Source: Chersky-840 sp050011815 (GTDB taxonomy: Bacteria; Actinomycetota; Acidimicrobiia; Acidimicrobiales; UBA8190). Taken from it: a DNA stretch of 64,000 bases. Below the pieces are notes generated by a model. The model was not told the DNA's origin. It was given only the letters and a program-made list of their open reading frames with translations, and did not search any database. The stretch is from contig JBEKIJ010000017.1 of NCBI GenBank assembly GCA_050011815.1, forward strand, positions 25,344-89,343. The letters are read 5' to 3'. A program made the position numbers and the translations under genes. Position 1 is the first letter of the stretch. Each line of letters starts with the position of its first letter. Positions 51,259 through 59,037 of this stretch are shown piece after piece.

Positions 51259-52098
51259 TCAAAACGGTCTGATCCACTCGGCGAGGATGGTCCGAAGCAC
51301 TCGCATACCGTCTTGCATGGTCCGCAGCTGGCTCAAGCCGGTGAACCGTGCCGCCTCGAAGCTGGGTACCTCGACCATCACCAACCCGGCCCGCAGCGAA
51401 CGAATCGTCAACAGCGTCTCGAACTCGAATCCCGTGCATCGGGGGTCGAGCTCCTCGAGGACGTCGCGCCAGAACGCGAAGTACCCGTAGCAGAGGTCGC
51501 TGAGCCTCGCTCCCCACAGGACGTTGACGAGCCGGGTGAGCGCCCAATTGCCGGTGGTGCGAATCCGGGTCAGGTCCGCACTGCCTCCCCCCACGACGAA
51601 CCGCGTACCTTTCGCCACATCGGCGCCGGTGCGCAGTCCGGCGATGAAGCGCGGGATCTCGGCGGGATCGGTCGACCCGTCGGCGTCGAGCATGACGATG
51701 ATGTCACCGGTGGCGACGGCAAAGCCCCGCCGCAGAGCGTCGCCTTTGCCGGTTCCCTCCTGCCGCACGATCTTCACGTTCTCCCATCCCGCTCGTGCGA
51801 CGTCTTCGGTCCTGTCGGTGGACTGTCCGTCGACGACGATCAATTCGTGTATCCACGTCGGGATGCGGGGCAGGATCAGCTTCAGGTTCTCGGCTTCGTT
51901 GCGAGCCGGCATCACGACCGAGATCGTCGGCGTGTGGGCCAGGATCCGATCGGCGCGGTACGGGCCGTGTACGTGCGTCGGCTGAAACGGATCCAATAAC
52001 TCGTCGACTGGATCCAACATCTCGTCGACAGGGTCGGGCGCTGCGACAACCAAGGCGGGGGCGGGGTCGACCATGGGGGGGGCGGGTTCGACCGTCAT
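51259..52098 (-). CDS. Glycosyltransferase family 2
   Basis: A 279-residue inverting GT-A glycosyltransferase of the dolichol-phosphate-mannose-synthase-like type. TISVVMPARNEAENLKLILPRIPTWIHELIVVDGQSTDRT, then VRQEGTGKGDALRRGFAVATGDIIVMLDADGSTDPAEI (DAD metal site) and YGYFAFWRDVLEELDP are diagnostic. The first 50 residues are a Pro/Ala/Asp-rich tail with a DPVDE repeat. It has no C-terminal membrane helices. The ATG at 52098 follows a gggtgggg stretch. It is first gene of the leftward operon and is preceded by the palindrome-rich gap. Donor sugar unknown. Confidence 0.92.
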   Translation of the reverse strand: MTVEPAPPMVDPAPALVVAAPDPVDEMLDPVDELLDPFQPTHVHGPYRADRILAHTPTISVVMPARNEAENLKLILPRIPTWIHELIVVDGQSTDRTEDVARAGWENVKIVRQEGTGKGDALRRGFAVATGDIIVMLDADGSTDPAEIPRFIAGLRTGADVAKGTRFVVGGGSADLTRIRTTGNWALTRLVNVLWGARLSDLCYGYFAFWRDVLEELDPRCTGFEFETLLTIRSLRAGLVMVEVPSFEAARFTGLSQLRTMQDGMRVLRTILAEWIRPF

Positions 52099-52202
52099 GT
52101 CATCCCCACCCGCGCTGGCGCGTGCGGTGCACCGGGAGGGTCAGGGGTTGTGCACGGGTCGCCGGCACGGCGATGCACTGAGTCCACCTCAGGCGTCGGC
52201 TC

Positions 52203-52214
52203 TCACAATTGTGA
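52203..52214. promoter_or_regulatory. 12-bp palindrome TCACAATTGTGA
   Basis: A perfect palindrome with CRP/GntR-like symmetry (TCACAATTGTGA), about 105 bp upstream of the leftward glycosyltransferase start. Possible operator; no cognate regulator is encoded nearby. Confidence 0.4.
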
Positions 52215-52309
52215 TGAGTCATCTGGAAATCCCCGTTCTTCCGCCATAACCACTCGATGTGGGTCTCACCCACGTCAGGTGGCAGAGCGTGAGTGTAGAC
52301 CGTTTCACC

Positions 52310-52331
52310 GATTTGCGATAGATCGCAAATC
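52310..52331. promoter_or_regulatory. 22-bp perfect palindrome (two 10-bp arms)
   Basis: Arm GATTTGCGAT, two-base centre AG, arm ATCGCAAATC. Chance occurrence of so long a perfect palindrome is low in a short intergenic gap. Most likely an operator for a dimeric regulator of the surface-glycan genes. It shares the GCGAT...ATCGC core with a palindrome at 32681-32695. Confidence 0.55.
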
Positions 52332-52760
52332 TTGCCTTGGAGCAGGAGGTCCGCAGTATTCGCCGTCGGACCGCTAAGTCACATAGTGCGATGAGAATGT
52401 CACTGTCCGCTTGATAGACCACGGATCGTGGAGTTCGATCGATCGACTGCGGTCGGTCCCGATACGCGCTAGTTGAGCGGCAAATACCGGTCGTTGCCTA
52501 TAGAAAGGACTTACGTTTCGAGGGCCGCGGGGTTCGACGAGGCCGGGGTCGGGTAGTCACACGCTCTGCTACGGAGCAGGCACCGGTTTTGTTCGAAATG
52601 AAACGGTGGGCCGTGCATCCCCGTCGAGCGCGCCGGTGGTGTTGCACCGCGGCGCGCCGTCACCGGCGCAACCCCTGACGCACCAGGTGTTTCCACGTCA
52701 CACCCGCCGCCGCGGTTCCCGAGGCACCCGTCATGGGGAACTTGTCCAGGCGCTCGGGGA

Positions 52761-53798
52761 ATGGGTAATTTTTCAGAGGTGGACCCTGGGGGAGCGGGAG
52801 CCGGGGCCGGGGCGCTGGCACGCGTGGAGCGATCGGCGAGGACCACGGAGTCCGTTTCGGTCGTCATCTGTGCCTATACCGAGGATCGCTGGTCGCTCCT
52901 GCTCGAAGCCGTCGACTCGGTCCGCAGACAGACCCGGCGGCCGCTCGAGATCGTGATCTGCATCGACCACAACGATGCGCTCCTGGCCCGGACCAGGGAG
53001 CTGTTCTGTGCAGACCGGCGGGACGACGACCTTCCCATCGCCGTCGTGGCCAACAAGTACGACGGCCACCTGGGATCGGCGCGCAACACCGCGGCCGAGG
53101 TCGCTCGGGGCGACATCCTGGCCTTTCTCGACGACGACGCCGCTGCTGACGACGATTGGCTCGAAATCCTCCTGGCCCCGTACCGGGACCGGTCGGTCGT
53201 CGCCATCGGTGGAGCACCCCTGCCCGTATACGAGACCCGGCGTCCGGGATGGTTCCCCTTCGAGTTCGACTGGGTCTTCGGGTGCAGCTACCGGGGCCTG
53301 CCCGAGACCCTCGGGCCGCTTGCGCATCTGATCGGCGCCAACATGTCGGTCCGGCGCCAGGCGCTCGAAGAGATCGGGGGGTTCCATTCGGACAACCACG
53401 ACGACATGGACATGTGCCACCGGCTGGCCGATCAGAGACCGAACGATCTGGTGTTGTTCGAGCCCCACGCCGTGGTGCGCCATTTCGTGGTGGCCGAGCG
53501 GGTGACCTGGAGGTACTTCTGGCGTCGGTGCTTCTTCGTCAATCGTGGCAAGGTCGTGGCCTTCGAGCAGATGGCCGGGGCCGCCAATCTTTCGGCGGAG
53601 CGCGCCTTCGTCCTCCAGGCGCTGCGGCGCGGCGCGACCCAGGGTTGCCGTGATGCCTGGCGAGGCGACCTGTGGGGGCTGGCCCGCGCCGCCTCCATCG
53701 TCACCGGGGTGTCGTTGGCCGCCGCCGGCCACATCGTCGGCCGGGTCGACCTCGTGCTCCGACGACTGGCTGCGGTCGCCGGCACCCGGCGCCGATAA
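52761..53798 (+). CDS. Glycosyltransferase family 2
   Basis: A 345-residue GT2 enzyme. SVVICAYTEDRWSLLLEAVDSVRRQTRRPLEIVICIDHNDALL is the nucleotide-binding start, followed by GHLGSARNTAAEVARGDILAFLDDDAAADDDWL (DDD metal site), GGAPLPVYETRRPGWFPFEFDWVFGCSYRGLP, and LIGANMSVRRQALEEIGGFH. The GANMSVRR segment and the acidic acceptor-site tail (DDMDMCHRLAD) match surface-polysaccharide transferases. The first 30 residues are Gly/Ala-rich; a later GTG start is possible. It is divergent from the leftward operon and faces the leftward oxidoreductase operon. Confidence 0.9.
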   Translation: MGNFSEVDPGGAGAGAGALARVERSARTTESVSVVICAYTEDRWSLLLEAVDSVRRQTRRPLEIVICIDHNDALLARTRELFCADRRDDDLPIAVVANKYDGHLGSARNTAAEVARGDILAFLDDDAAADDDWLEILLAPYRDRSVVAIGGAPLPVYETRRPGWFPFEFDWVFGCSYRGLPETLGPLAHLIGANMSVRRQALEEIGGFHSDNHDDMDMCHRLADQRPNDLVLFEPHAVVRHFVVAERVTWRYFWRRCFFVNRGKVVAFEQMAGAANLSAERAFVLQALRRGATQGCRDAWRGDLWGLARAASIVTGVSLAAAGHIVGRVDLVLRRLAAVAGTRRR

Positions 53799-53826
53799 GC
53801 ACACGATCCGGGGTCGAGCCGAGCGG

Positions 53827-54684
53827 TCAGCTCACGTCGAAAGGCCGAAGCTTGATGCCCAGCGCCTCGACCTCGTCCCTATTGGGCACCTCCGGGGCGG
53901 CTCGCACCAGGCCCAGGAGCGAGTCCGGTCGGAAGGGGAGGGGCAGGCCGAGCGCCTGACCGGCGCGGAGCCCGGCGTAGAGCACCGGCCAGGGCACGGG
54001 GACGAAGCGCGGCGTGGCGCCGACGGCGGCGGCGATGGTTTCGAGCAGGGCGCGGAACCGCACGGGATCGGGGTGGGCGATGCCCAGGGCGAGGGCCGGG
54101 ACCGACGGCGCGTCGACCACCCGGACCACCGCTTCGACGACATCGTCCTCGTGCACGGTGAACTGGCGTGACCGGGCGCCGACCAGGGGAGTGACGGGCA
54201 GCTCCACCATGCGTCGCAGCGATCCGGCCATTCCTCCCCAACCCGGTCCGTAGACGAGGCCCAGCCGCACCACGGCGGCGCCGTTGTCGAAGGCGGCGCG
54301 CTCGCCCGCGAGTTTGCTTCGGCCGTAGAGCTGGGTGGTCCCCTCGTAGGCCGACATGGAGGAGACGAAGACGATCCGCTGGAGGCCGCTGCGACGGGCC
54401 AGGTCCAGCAGGCGCTCGGTGCCGGCCACGTTGACCGACCACACCGCGTCCTGGTCGACCAGGGAAAGGTCCCAGGCGCAGTGGACCAGCACGTCGACGT
54501 CGTCGAGGAGGCCCGGGTCGGGGGGCTCGGTGATGTCGTAGTGCCGGCGGGCGGGGTCGGTGTCGCTGGCCGATCGGACCAGCGCCACCACCGAGGACCC
54601 GGCGGCCTCGAAACGGCGTCGGAGCAACGATCCGATGTAGCCGGTGGCGCCGGTGATGGCGACGCGCGGCCGGTCACCGCTCAT
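53827..54684 (-). CDS. NAD-dependent epimerase/dehydratase family protein
   Basis: A 285-residue extended SDR. VAITGATGYIGSLLRRRFEAAGSSVVALVR is the cofactor motif (TGxxGxIG), DVDVLVHCAWDLSL marks the substrate-binding strand, FVSSMSAY supplies Ser, and YGRSKLAGERA the Tyr-Lys. It probably modifies a nucleotide sugar or a related compound. The start overlaps the GMC-like gene end by 11 bp; it is the last gene of a five-gene overlapping operon. Length is a little short of typical 310-residue UDP-sugar epimerases. Substrate unknown. Confidence 0.9.
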   Translation of the reverse strand: MSGDRPRVAITGATGYIGSLLRRRFEAAGSSVVALVRSASDTDPARRHYDITEPPDPGLLDDVDVLVHCAWDLSLVDQDAVWSVNVAGTERLLDLARRSGLQRIVFVSSMSAYEGTTQLYGRSKLAGERAAFDNGAAVVRLGLVYGPGWGGMAGSLRRMVELPVTPLVGARSRQFTVHEDDVVEAVVRVVDAPSVPALALGIAHPDPVRFRALLETIAAAVGATPRFVPVPWPVLYAGLRAGQALGLPLPFRPDSLLGLVRAAPEVPNRDEVEALGIKLRPFDVS

Positions 54685-56281
54685 CGGTGAGCTCCATCGA
54701 CTCCGCCGCGATCCGATGCGCGTTGGCCATGATCGTCAAGGTGAAGGTGGTGGCGGGAACCGAAGGGAAGACCGAGGCGTCGACCAGGTGGACGTGCTCC
54801 CACTCCGGGAGCCGCCCCCATCGATCGGTGCTCAGCCCCGGCCCCGGCCGCGCCCCGTGGCGCCGGTGGGGGAAGCTCCCCCCGAAGTGGTAGCTCTTGC
54901 CCGCCCCCGAGACCAGGAGCCGGGGGGTCACGGGCCAGAGGTCGAGGTGAGGAGCAGCCCTCCACATTCTGCGCAGGACCTCCCCGAGCATCGGAGGTCG
55001 GGGCCAGTCGTCCTGGGACACCACCAGATCCGGCAGGTCCGTCCCCGGCGCCCGCCCGCCCACGGTGATCCGAACCCGGGGGGATGCCCACGACGGCAGA
55101 TAGCCGAGGCCCACCGTCAGCCGGCGCAGCAACTGGGCGGTGAGGGGCGCGGCGAGCGGACTGTCGAGGATGGGCGGGAGCGCCGTGAGGTAGGCGGGGT
55201 TGTAGGGGTAGAAGTGGATCTGGGCCACGTCGAGACCGCGGTCGTCGAGGCCGACGACCATGTTGAACTGGTTCAGGGTGAACTCGCTGCGGACCCGGGG
55301 ATCGGGGGTCTGTCGCAGGGACACGGCGGGCAGGGCGAACTGCACGGACTCGGCCAGCGTCACCGTCGTCGGGGGGCGCTGCATCGATCCGAGCACGAGG
55401 CGGGTCGTGCCGATGGCACCACAGGCGACGAGGACGCGGTCGGCCCGGAAGCACAGGGGCTCACCCGAGGACCGTTCCCGGACCCACACGTGGGGACCTT
55501 CGGTGTCCTCGCCCACACGGAAGGCCACGAGACCGGGGCGGTAGTCGATGCGACCCTGTCGGCGCAGGGCGTCGAACGTCTGGGATGCCGAGTAGATGAG
55601 CGAGTACGGGCACCCGGTCATGCACAGGCCGCACCGGATGCATCCCGAGGGTTCGAAGGCCAGCCGGGCCCGCCCCATCGTGATGCCGAGGTGGCGGAGC
55701 CGGGATCGCTTGCGAGCGTAGGCCTCGAGCACCATGACCGATCGCGGTGCCAGGGTCGGCAAGGGCGTGGCCTCGGCCAGCAGCGGGAACATCTCGGCGA
55801 GGTCGTCCTCCTCGCCGGCGAAGGGAAGATGGGACAGCACCGCCCGGTAGTGCGGCTCCATCGCGGACCGGTCGATCGGCCATGTGTCGAACGAAGCCGA
55901 CGTGAAGGGCATGACCTGTGCGCCCCACACGTTGCTGAATCCCCCGTACGCCCCCGAGATGACGGTGCCGTTGGCCCGGCCCTGAGCTGTCACTCCGGCG
56001 AGCTGCCCGCCGTCGCGGAAGGGAAAGTCGGATCCGTAGCTCCTCTTCTGGGGCAGTGCGTCGGGGCCCGACGCCACGGGCCGGACGCTGATCTCCTTGA
56101 CGATGGTCGGTGACCAGGCTTCCGAGGGCGCACCGGCCAGCACGTCGACCAGGGCTCGGGTGTCGTCTTCGAGGCGCGTCCCCACGTCGAGCACGATGAT
56201 CTTGACATCGTCATGCCGTGACAACGCCAGGGCGGCGCCGGCCGCGGCCGGTCCCGATCCGATGATGAGCACAGAGGCCAT
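54674..56281 (-). CDS. GMC-type FAD oxidoreductase with embedded CxxCxxCxxxCP motif
   Basis: A 535-residue flavoprotein. MASVLIIGSGPAAAGAALALSRHDDVKIIVLD is the FAD-binding Rossmann motif (GSGPAAAG); ADRVLVACGAIGTTRLVLGS and the C-terminal VHLVDASVFPSVPATTFTLTIMANAHRIA with SYHFGGSFPH match the glucose-methanol-choline fold. Inserted at residues 214-224 is CIRCGLCMTGCPYS, a ferredoxin-like CxxCxxCxxxCP pattern that could bind a [4Fe-4S] cluster. Standard GMC enzymes lack this. The ATG at 56281 overlaps the previous gene stop (TGATG). The acceptor may be a surface or membrane-linked substrate. Confidence 0.87.
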   Translation of the reverse strand: MASVLIIGSGPAAAGAALALSRHDDVKIIVLDVGTRLEDDTRALVDVLAGAPSEAWSPTIVKEISVRPVASGPDALPQKRSYGSDFPFRDGGQLAGVTAQGRANGTVISGAYGGFSNVWGAQVMPFTSASFDTWPIDRSAMEPHYRAVLSHLPFAGEEDDLAEMFPLLAEATPLPTLAPRSVMVLEAYARKRSRLRHLGITMGRARLAFEPSGCIRCGLCMTGCPYSLIYSASQTFDALRRQGRIDYRPGLVAFRVGEDTEGPHVWVRERSSGEPLCFRADRVLVACGAIGTTRLVLGSMQRPPTTVTLAESVQFALPAVSLRQTPDPRVRSEFTLNQFNMVVGLDDRGLDVAQIHFYPYNPAYLTALPPILDSPLAAPLTAQLLRRLTVGLGYLPSWASPRVRITVGGRAPGTDLPDLVVSQDDWPRPPMLGEVLRRMWRAAPHLDLWPVTPRLLVSGAGKSYHFGGSFPHRRHGARPGPGLSTDRWGRLPEWEHVHLVDASVFPSVPATTFTLTIMANAHRIAAESMELTDER

Positions 56282-56493
56282 CAGCGCAGGACGAACCGGT
56301 AGGCCACCACCGCCGCGAACACGGCGACGAGGACGACGCTGGAGCGGACCAACCAAAGCCGTACCCGACGGCGCGACCGACCCACGCCCGGGTGGGCGGG
56401 GATGGCGTGGAGTGCCGTGACGGCACTCAGCACCAGCAGGAGCGGGATGACCACGATCAGCCCGAAGAGGGTGTTGTCGACCAGGGCCTTCAC
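56281..56493 (-). CDS. Small two-helix membrane protein
   Basis: A 70-residue protein with two membrane helices (about 9-30, LFGLIVVIPLLLVLSAVTAL, and 48-68, VRSSVVLVAVFAAVVAYRFVL) joined by a basic loop (GVGRSRRRVRLW). The loop charge suggests a cytoplasmic position. It is coupled to both neighbours: 4-bp overlap at its start with the 120-aa gene and 1-base TGATG overlap with the GMC-like gene. It may anchor or stabilise the flavoprotein complex; no family recognised. Confidence 0.75.
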   Translation of the reverse strand: MKALVDNTLFGLIVVIPLLLVLSAVTALHAIPAHPGVGRSRRRVRLWLVRSSVVLVAVFAAVVAYRFVLR

Positions 56494-56852
56494 GGCCCTG
56501 CCTCACGTTGGGTGTCGCGATAGCTGAGCCCCATGTTGCCGAGCGCGGCGAACGCCGTCAGCAGCCCGACCACGGTCACGGGGTGCCACCACGCCAATTC
56601 GATCGAGACCAGGCTCGCCACGATGACGAGGGCCACCCCGGCTGCGGTCGCCAGCGACGCCGCGTAGGCGGCATCGTGGGTATCGAACCAGCCGGTGAGA
56701 GCCCAGCCGGACCCGAGCACGGCACCCGCCAAGATGACGAAGGGCGCGAGGGGGCCGCGCGTGTGGGCGAACACGAAGGCCGAAGCGGCTGCGCACAGCG
56801 TGAATGCGATCAGGTCGACGATGACACGGGTCTCGAGCCCACGCTTGGTCAT
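56490..56852 (-). CDS. Four-helix membrane protein
   Basis: A 120-residue protein with about four membrane helices (for example IVDLIAFTLCAAASAFVFA, PFVILAGAVLGSGWALTGW, AAGVALVIVASLVSI and VTVVGLLTAFAALGNMGL). It has no recognised family. It starts at ATG 56852, overlapping the stop of the 630-residue membrane protein by 4 bp, and ends with a 4-bp overlap into the 70-aa gene. Context suggests a subunit of a membrane complex with the GT-C-like protein and the GMC-like flavoprotein. Confidence 0.78.
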   Translation of the reverse strand: MTKRGLETRVIVDLIAFTLCAAASAFVFAHTRGPLAPFVILAGAVLGSGWALTGWFDTHDAAYAASLATAAGVALVIVASLVSIELAWWHPVTVVGLLTAFAALGNMGLSYRDTQREAGP

Positions 56853-58741
56853 GGCGACCGCTTCTTCGTCGTCTTGTGGGCGGTCACGTGCAAGACATAC
56901 GCCGTCGACGTCTGGTGTGCAATTCGCGCTTCCTTCGACCCCACGAGCCAAAAGGCGAAATCGCGGATCCAGTTCTGCGGGAAGTCGCCTTGGAAGTAGA
57001 TCCCGTACTCCCCCTGGCTGCGCGAGAGATAGATCCAGTCGCCGGGCCTCACGCTGCTGATGGCGGTCTCGTAGGACGCTTCGGACGTGAAGGAAGGCCC
57101 GGGCAGGGTCGCCTCTTCGTAGCGCTGGATACCTCGGGCGCCCAGGGGGTTGTCGCCGTTGATCACCCACACCGTGGCGCCCACCGGCACGTGGTCGTGG
57201 ACCCAGTTGGCGGCGGCCACGTCGCCTGGTGCCATGGCCTCGAACGCCTCGTTCCCGTAGCGGGTCACGGGGAACAGAGCCACCAGCAGGCCGACGATGA
57301 CCAGGCAGGCGACGATGGGGGGCCAGCGCAGCGATGGCGCATCGAGGAGGGCGGCGAGGAATATGGCGCCCGGTGCCAAGCTGAACAACAGGATCCGTAG
57401 GGCGACCTCCCCGCCGTAGTTCACGCCGGCGGCGACGAAGACAGGAGCCACCATGACGATGGCGAGCGTCCACAGGGTCCGCCCCCGACGCCACAGCACA
57501 TAGAAGCCCAGCGCTCCCCCGATCCAGGTGATGAGCGAGGCCGCCAACCGCGCGTACTGAACCTCGATCCGCCCCGACGGCACCATGTTCAGCCGGCCGC
57601 CGACACTCGAATCGAGCGACGAGCCGATGGAGCCGACGGCGCCGAAGATCTCACGGAGGTGCCCCGCCCAGTAGATCTTCGCCTCCCACGAGAGCCAGGC
57701 GAAGACGAGGACGAGGACGAACAACCACAGCGACTTGAGCCTGGTGCGCCCCGCCACCGAAAGGGCCAGCAATATGACGATCAACGCCAGCGGGGTGAAT
57801 TGGTGCGAGACGACCACCGCGGCGATGAGGAACAACACGAGACCGAAGAACGCGGCTCGTTGCACGGTGGTGGTGTCGTCGACCACCAACTCGCCCGGTG
57901 AGGGATGAGTCGGGAGCCGGGCCAGACCCAAGACGGGCGGCATCACGGCGCCGTAGACCTTCGTCTGCATGAGTCGGCGCACGATCCTGGGCTGCTCGCC
58001 TCTGGTCGCGAAGGTGCGCATGGTGATGGCGACGATCGTCAGAAACAGCAGGAGTCCGATGGCCTGCGGGGAGAAGTAGTCCTGATCGATCCAGTTGGAC
58101 GCCAGGAATATGGGCAGGACCGCCCACCGAGCCCGCGGGGTGCGCAGGCTCACGTTGGCAATGGCCTTGATGGGCACGAGGTAGGCGAGGTTCAGGGCGA
58201 GCGGAGCCCAGCGGGCGAACCAGAGGGTCGGCACGTGCATGGCCCGGGCCAGCATCCCGGTGGCCGACATCATGGCGGGCCACGACATGCGGGCGTCGGC
58301 GTACGGCAACGTCCGGCCGAAGCGGCCGATGTAGTCGGCAAAACCCGCGATGTCGTAGGCGGAGTCGAACCGGGGAGTCACCTCTGATGCCGGAAGGGTG
58401 CCGTGCAACACCAATGCCACGGCCACGATGCAGACCACCATGGCCCCCAGGCGCGGGCTCTCCCGGACCAATTCGACGATGACCGCCGCCACCACGAGCA
58501 CGAGCCCCACCCACCACAGCGTGGGGAGGTGTGTGACCAGGCCGGCGGCACCGGCCGAGAAGGGGTGGATCTGCGGGATCGAGGCGTGCCAGCAGACCAC
58601 CCCGACGGCGGCCAACCCTGGGCTCGCCCACACCAGTTCGTCGCGAATGATCGCTTCCGATACCGGTGCGCCGCGGTCGGAACCTTTCTTCGCAGCGGTC
58701 TCGTCTTCCCGCGCGACACCGTCAAGAAGTTGCCGGTTCAA
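56849..58741 (-). CDS. Large membrane protein, GT-C/O-antigen-polymerase-like
   Basis: A 630-residue polytopic protein with about 12 membrane helices and a soluble C-terminal part of about 130 residues (VHDHVPVGATVWVINGDNPLG). The first outer loop has RFDSAYDIAGFADYIGRFGRTLPYADARMSWPAM, which carries acidic and aromatic residues like the catalytic loop of GT-C glycosyltransferases; family naming is uncertain. It is the first gene of the five-gene operon; its stop overlaps the next gene. Role inferred: transfer or polymerisation of a lipid-linked sugar at the outer membrane face. Confidence 0.78.
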   Translation of the reverse strand: MNRQLLDGVAREDETAAKKGSDRGAPVSEAIIRDELVWASPGLAAVGVVCWHASIPQIHPFSAGAAGLVTHLPTLWWVGLVLVVAAVIVELVRESPRLGAMVVCIVAVALVLHGTLPASEVTPRFDSAYDIAGFADYIGRFGRTLPYADARMSWPAMMSATGMLARAMHVPTLWFARWAPLALNLAYLVPIKAIANVSLRTPRARWAVLPIFLASNWIDQDYFSPQAIGLLLFLTIVAITMRTFATRGEQPRIVRRLMQTKVYGAVMPPVLGLARLPTHPSPGELVVDDTTTVQRAAFFGLVLFLIAAVVVSHQFTPLALIVILLALSVAGRTRLKSLWLFVLVLVFAWLSWEAKIYWAGHLREIFGAVGSIGSSLDSSVGGRLNMVPSGRIEVQYARLAASLITWIGGALGFYVLWRRGRTLWTLAIVMVAPVFVAAGVNYGGEVALRILLFSLAPGAIFLAALLDAPSLRWPPIVACLVIVGLLVALFPVTRYGNEAFEAMAPGDVAAANWVHDHVPVGATVWVINGDNPLGARGIQRYEEATLPGPSFTSEASYETAISSVRPGDWIYLSRSQGEYGIYFQGDFPQNWIRDFAFWLVGSKEARIAHQTSTAYVLHVTAHKTTKKRSP

Positions 58742-59037
58742 GCGGCCCGAGCCTCTCGTCCGTAGGGAGTGGCACCCGTCGATTCCACCGGCGACATGGA
58801 CACCGTCGGGGAGCGCGCAGCATAGTCCTTGAGTGAACGATCGCCACGCGGGGCGGTCAGCGAGGGGCTAATGGTATGTTCCGCACCATGGATTGCGTCG
58901 GGGCAACTACACCAAGTGAGCAAATGCGTCCAGAGACCGTTCGCTCCCGACCGGCTAGGGCCGACTCGTCGGGCCCTGCGGCGGGGGTCGTCCTATGACT
59001 CCGATCGTGCTTCGATCTATCGGACCAGGAGGCCCCC

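Larger units (their letters stand above)
52099..52760. other. Palindrome-rich non-coding gap between two divergent glycosyltransferase genes
   Basis: About 660 bp with no convincing gene and visibly lower GC than its neighbours. It holds several palindromes: TCACAATTGTGA (52203-52214), a 22-bp one at 52310-52331, CCACG-GAT-CGTGG at 52430, and TCGATCGATCGA (52435-52446). It probably contains both divergent promoters and operator sites. The short open frames in it lack good codon use. Confidence 0.6.

Noticed and set aside
52219..52867. Short open frames in the palindrome-rich gap
   Set aside because: Codon use is not GC3-biased like neighbours, no motif, no Shine-Dalgarno, and frames overlap each other.
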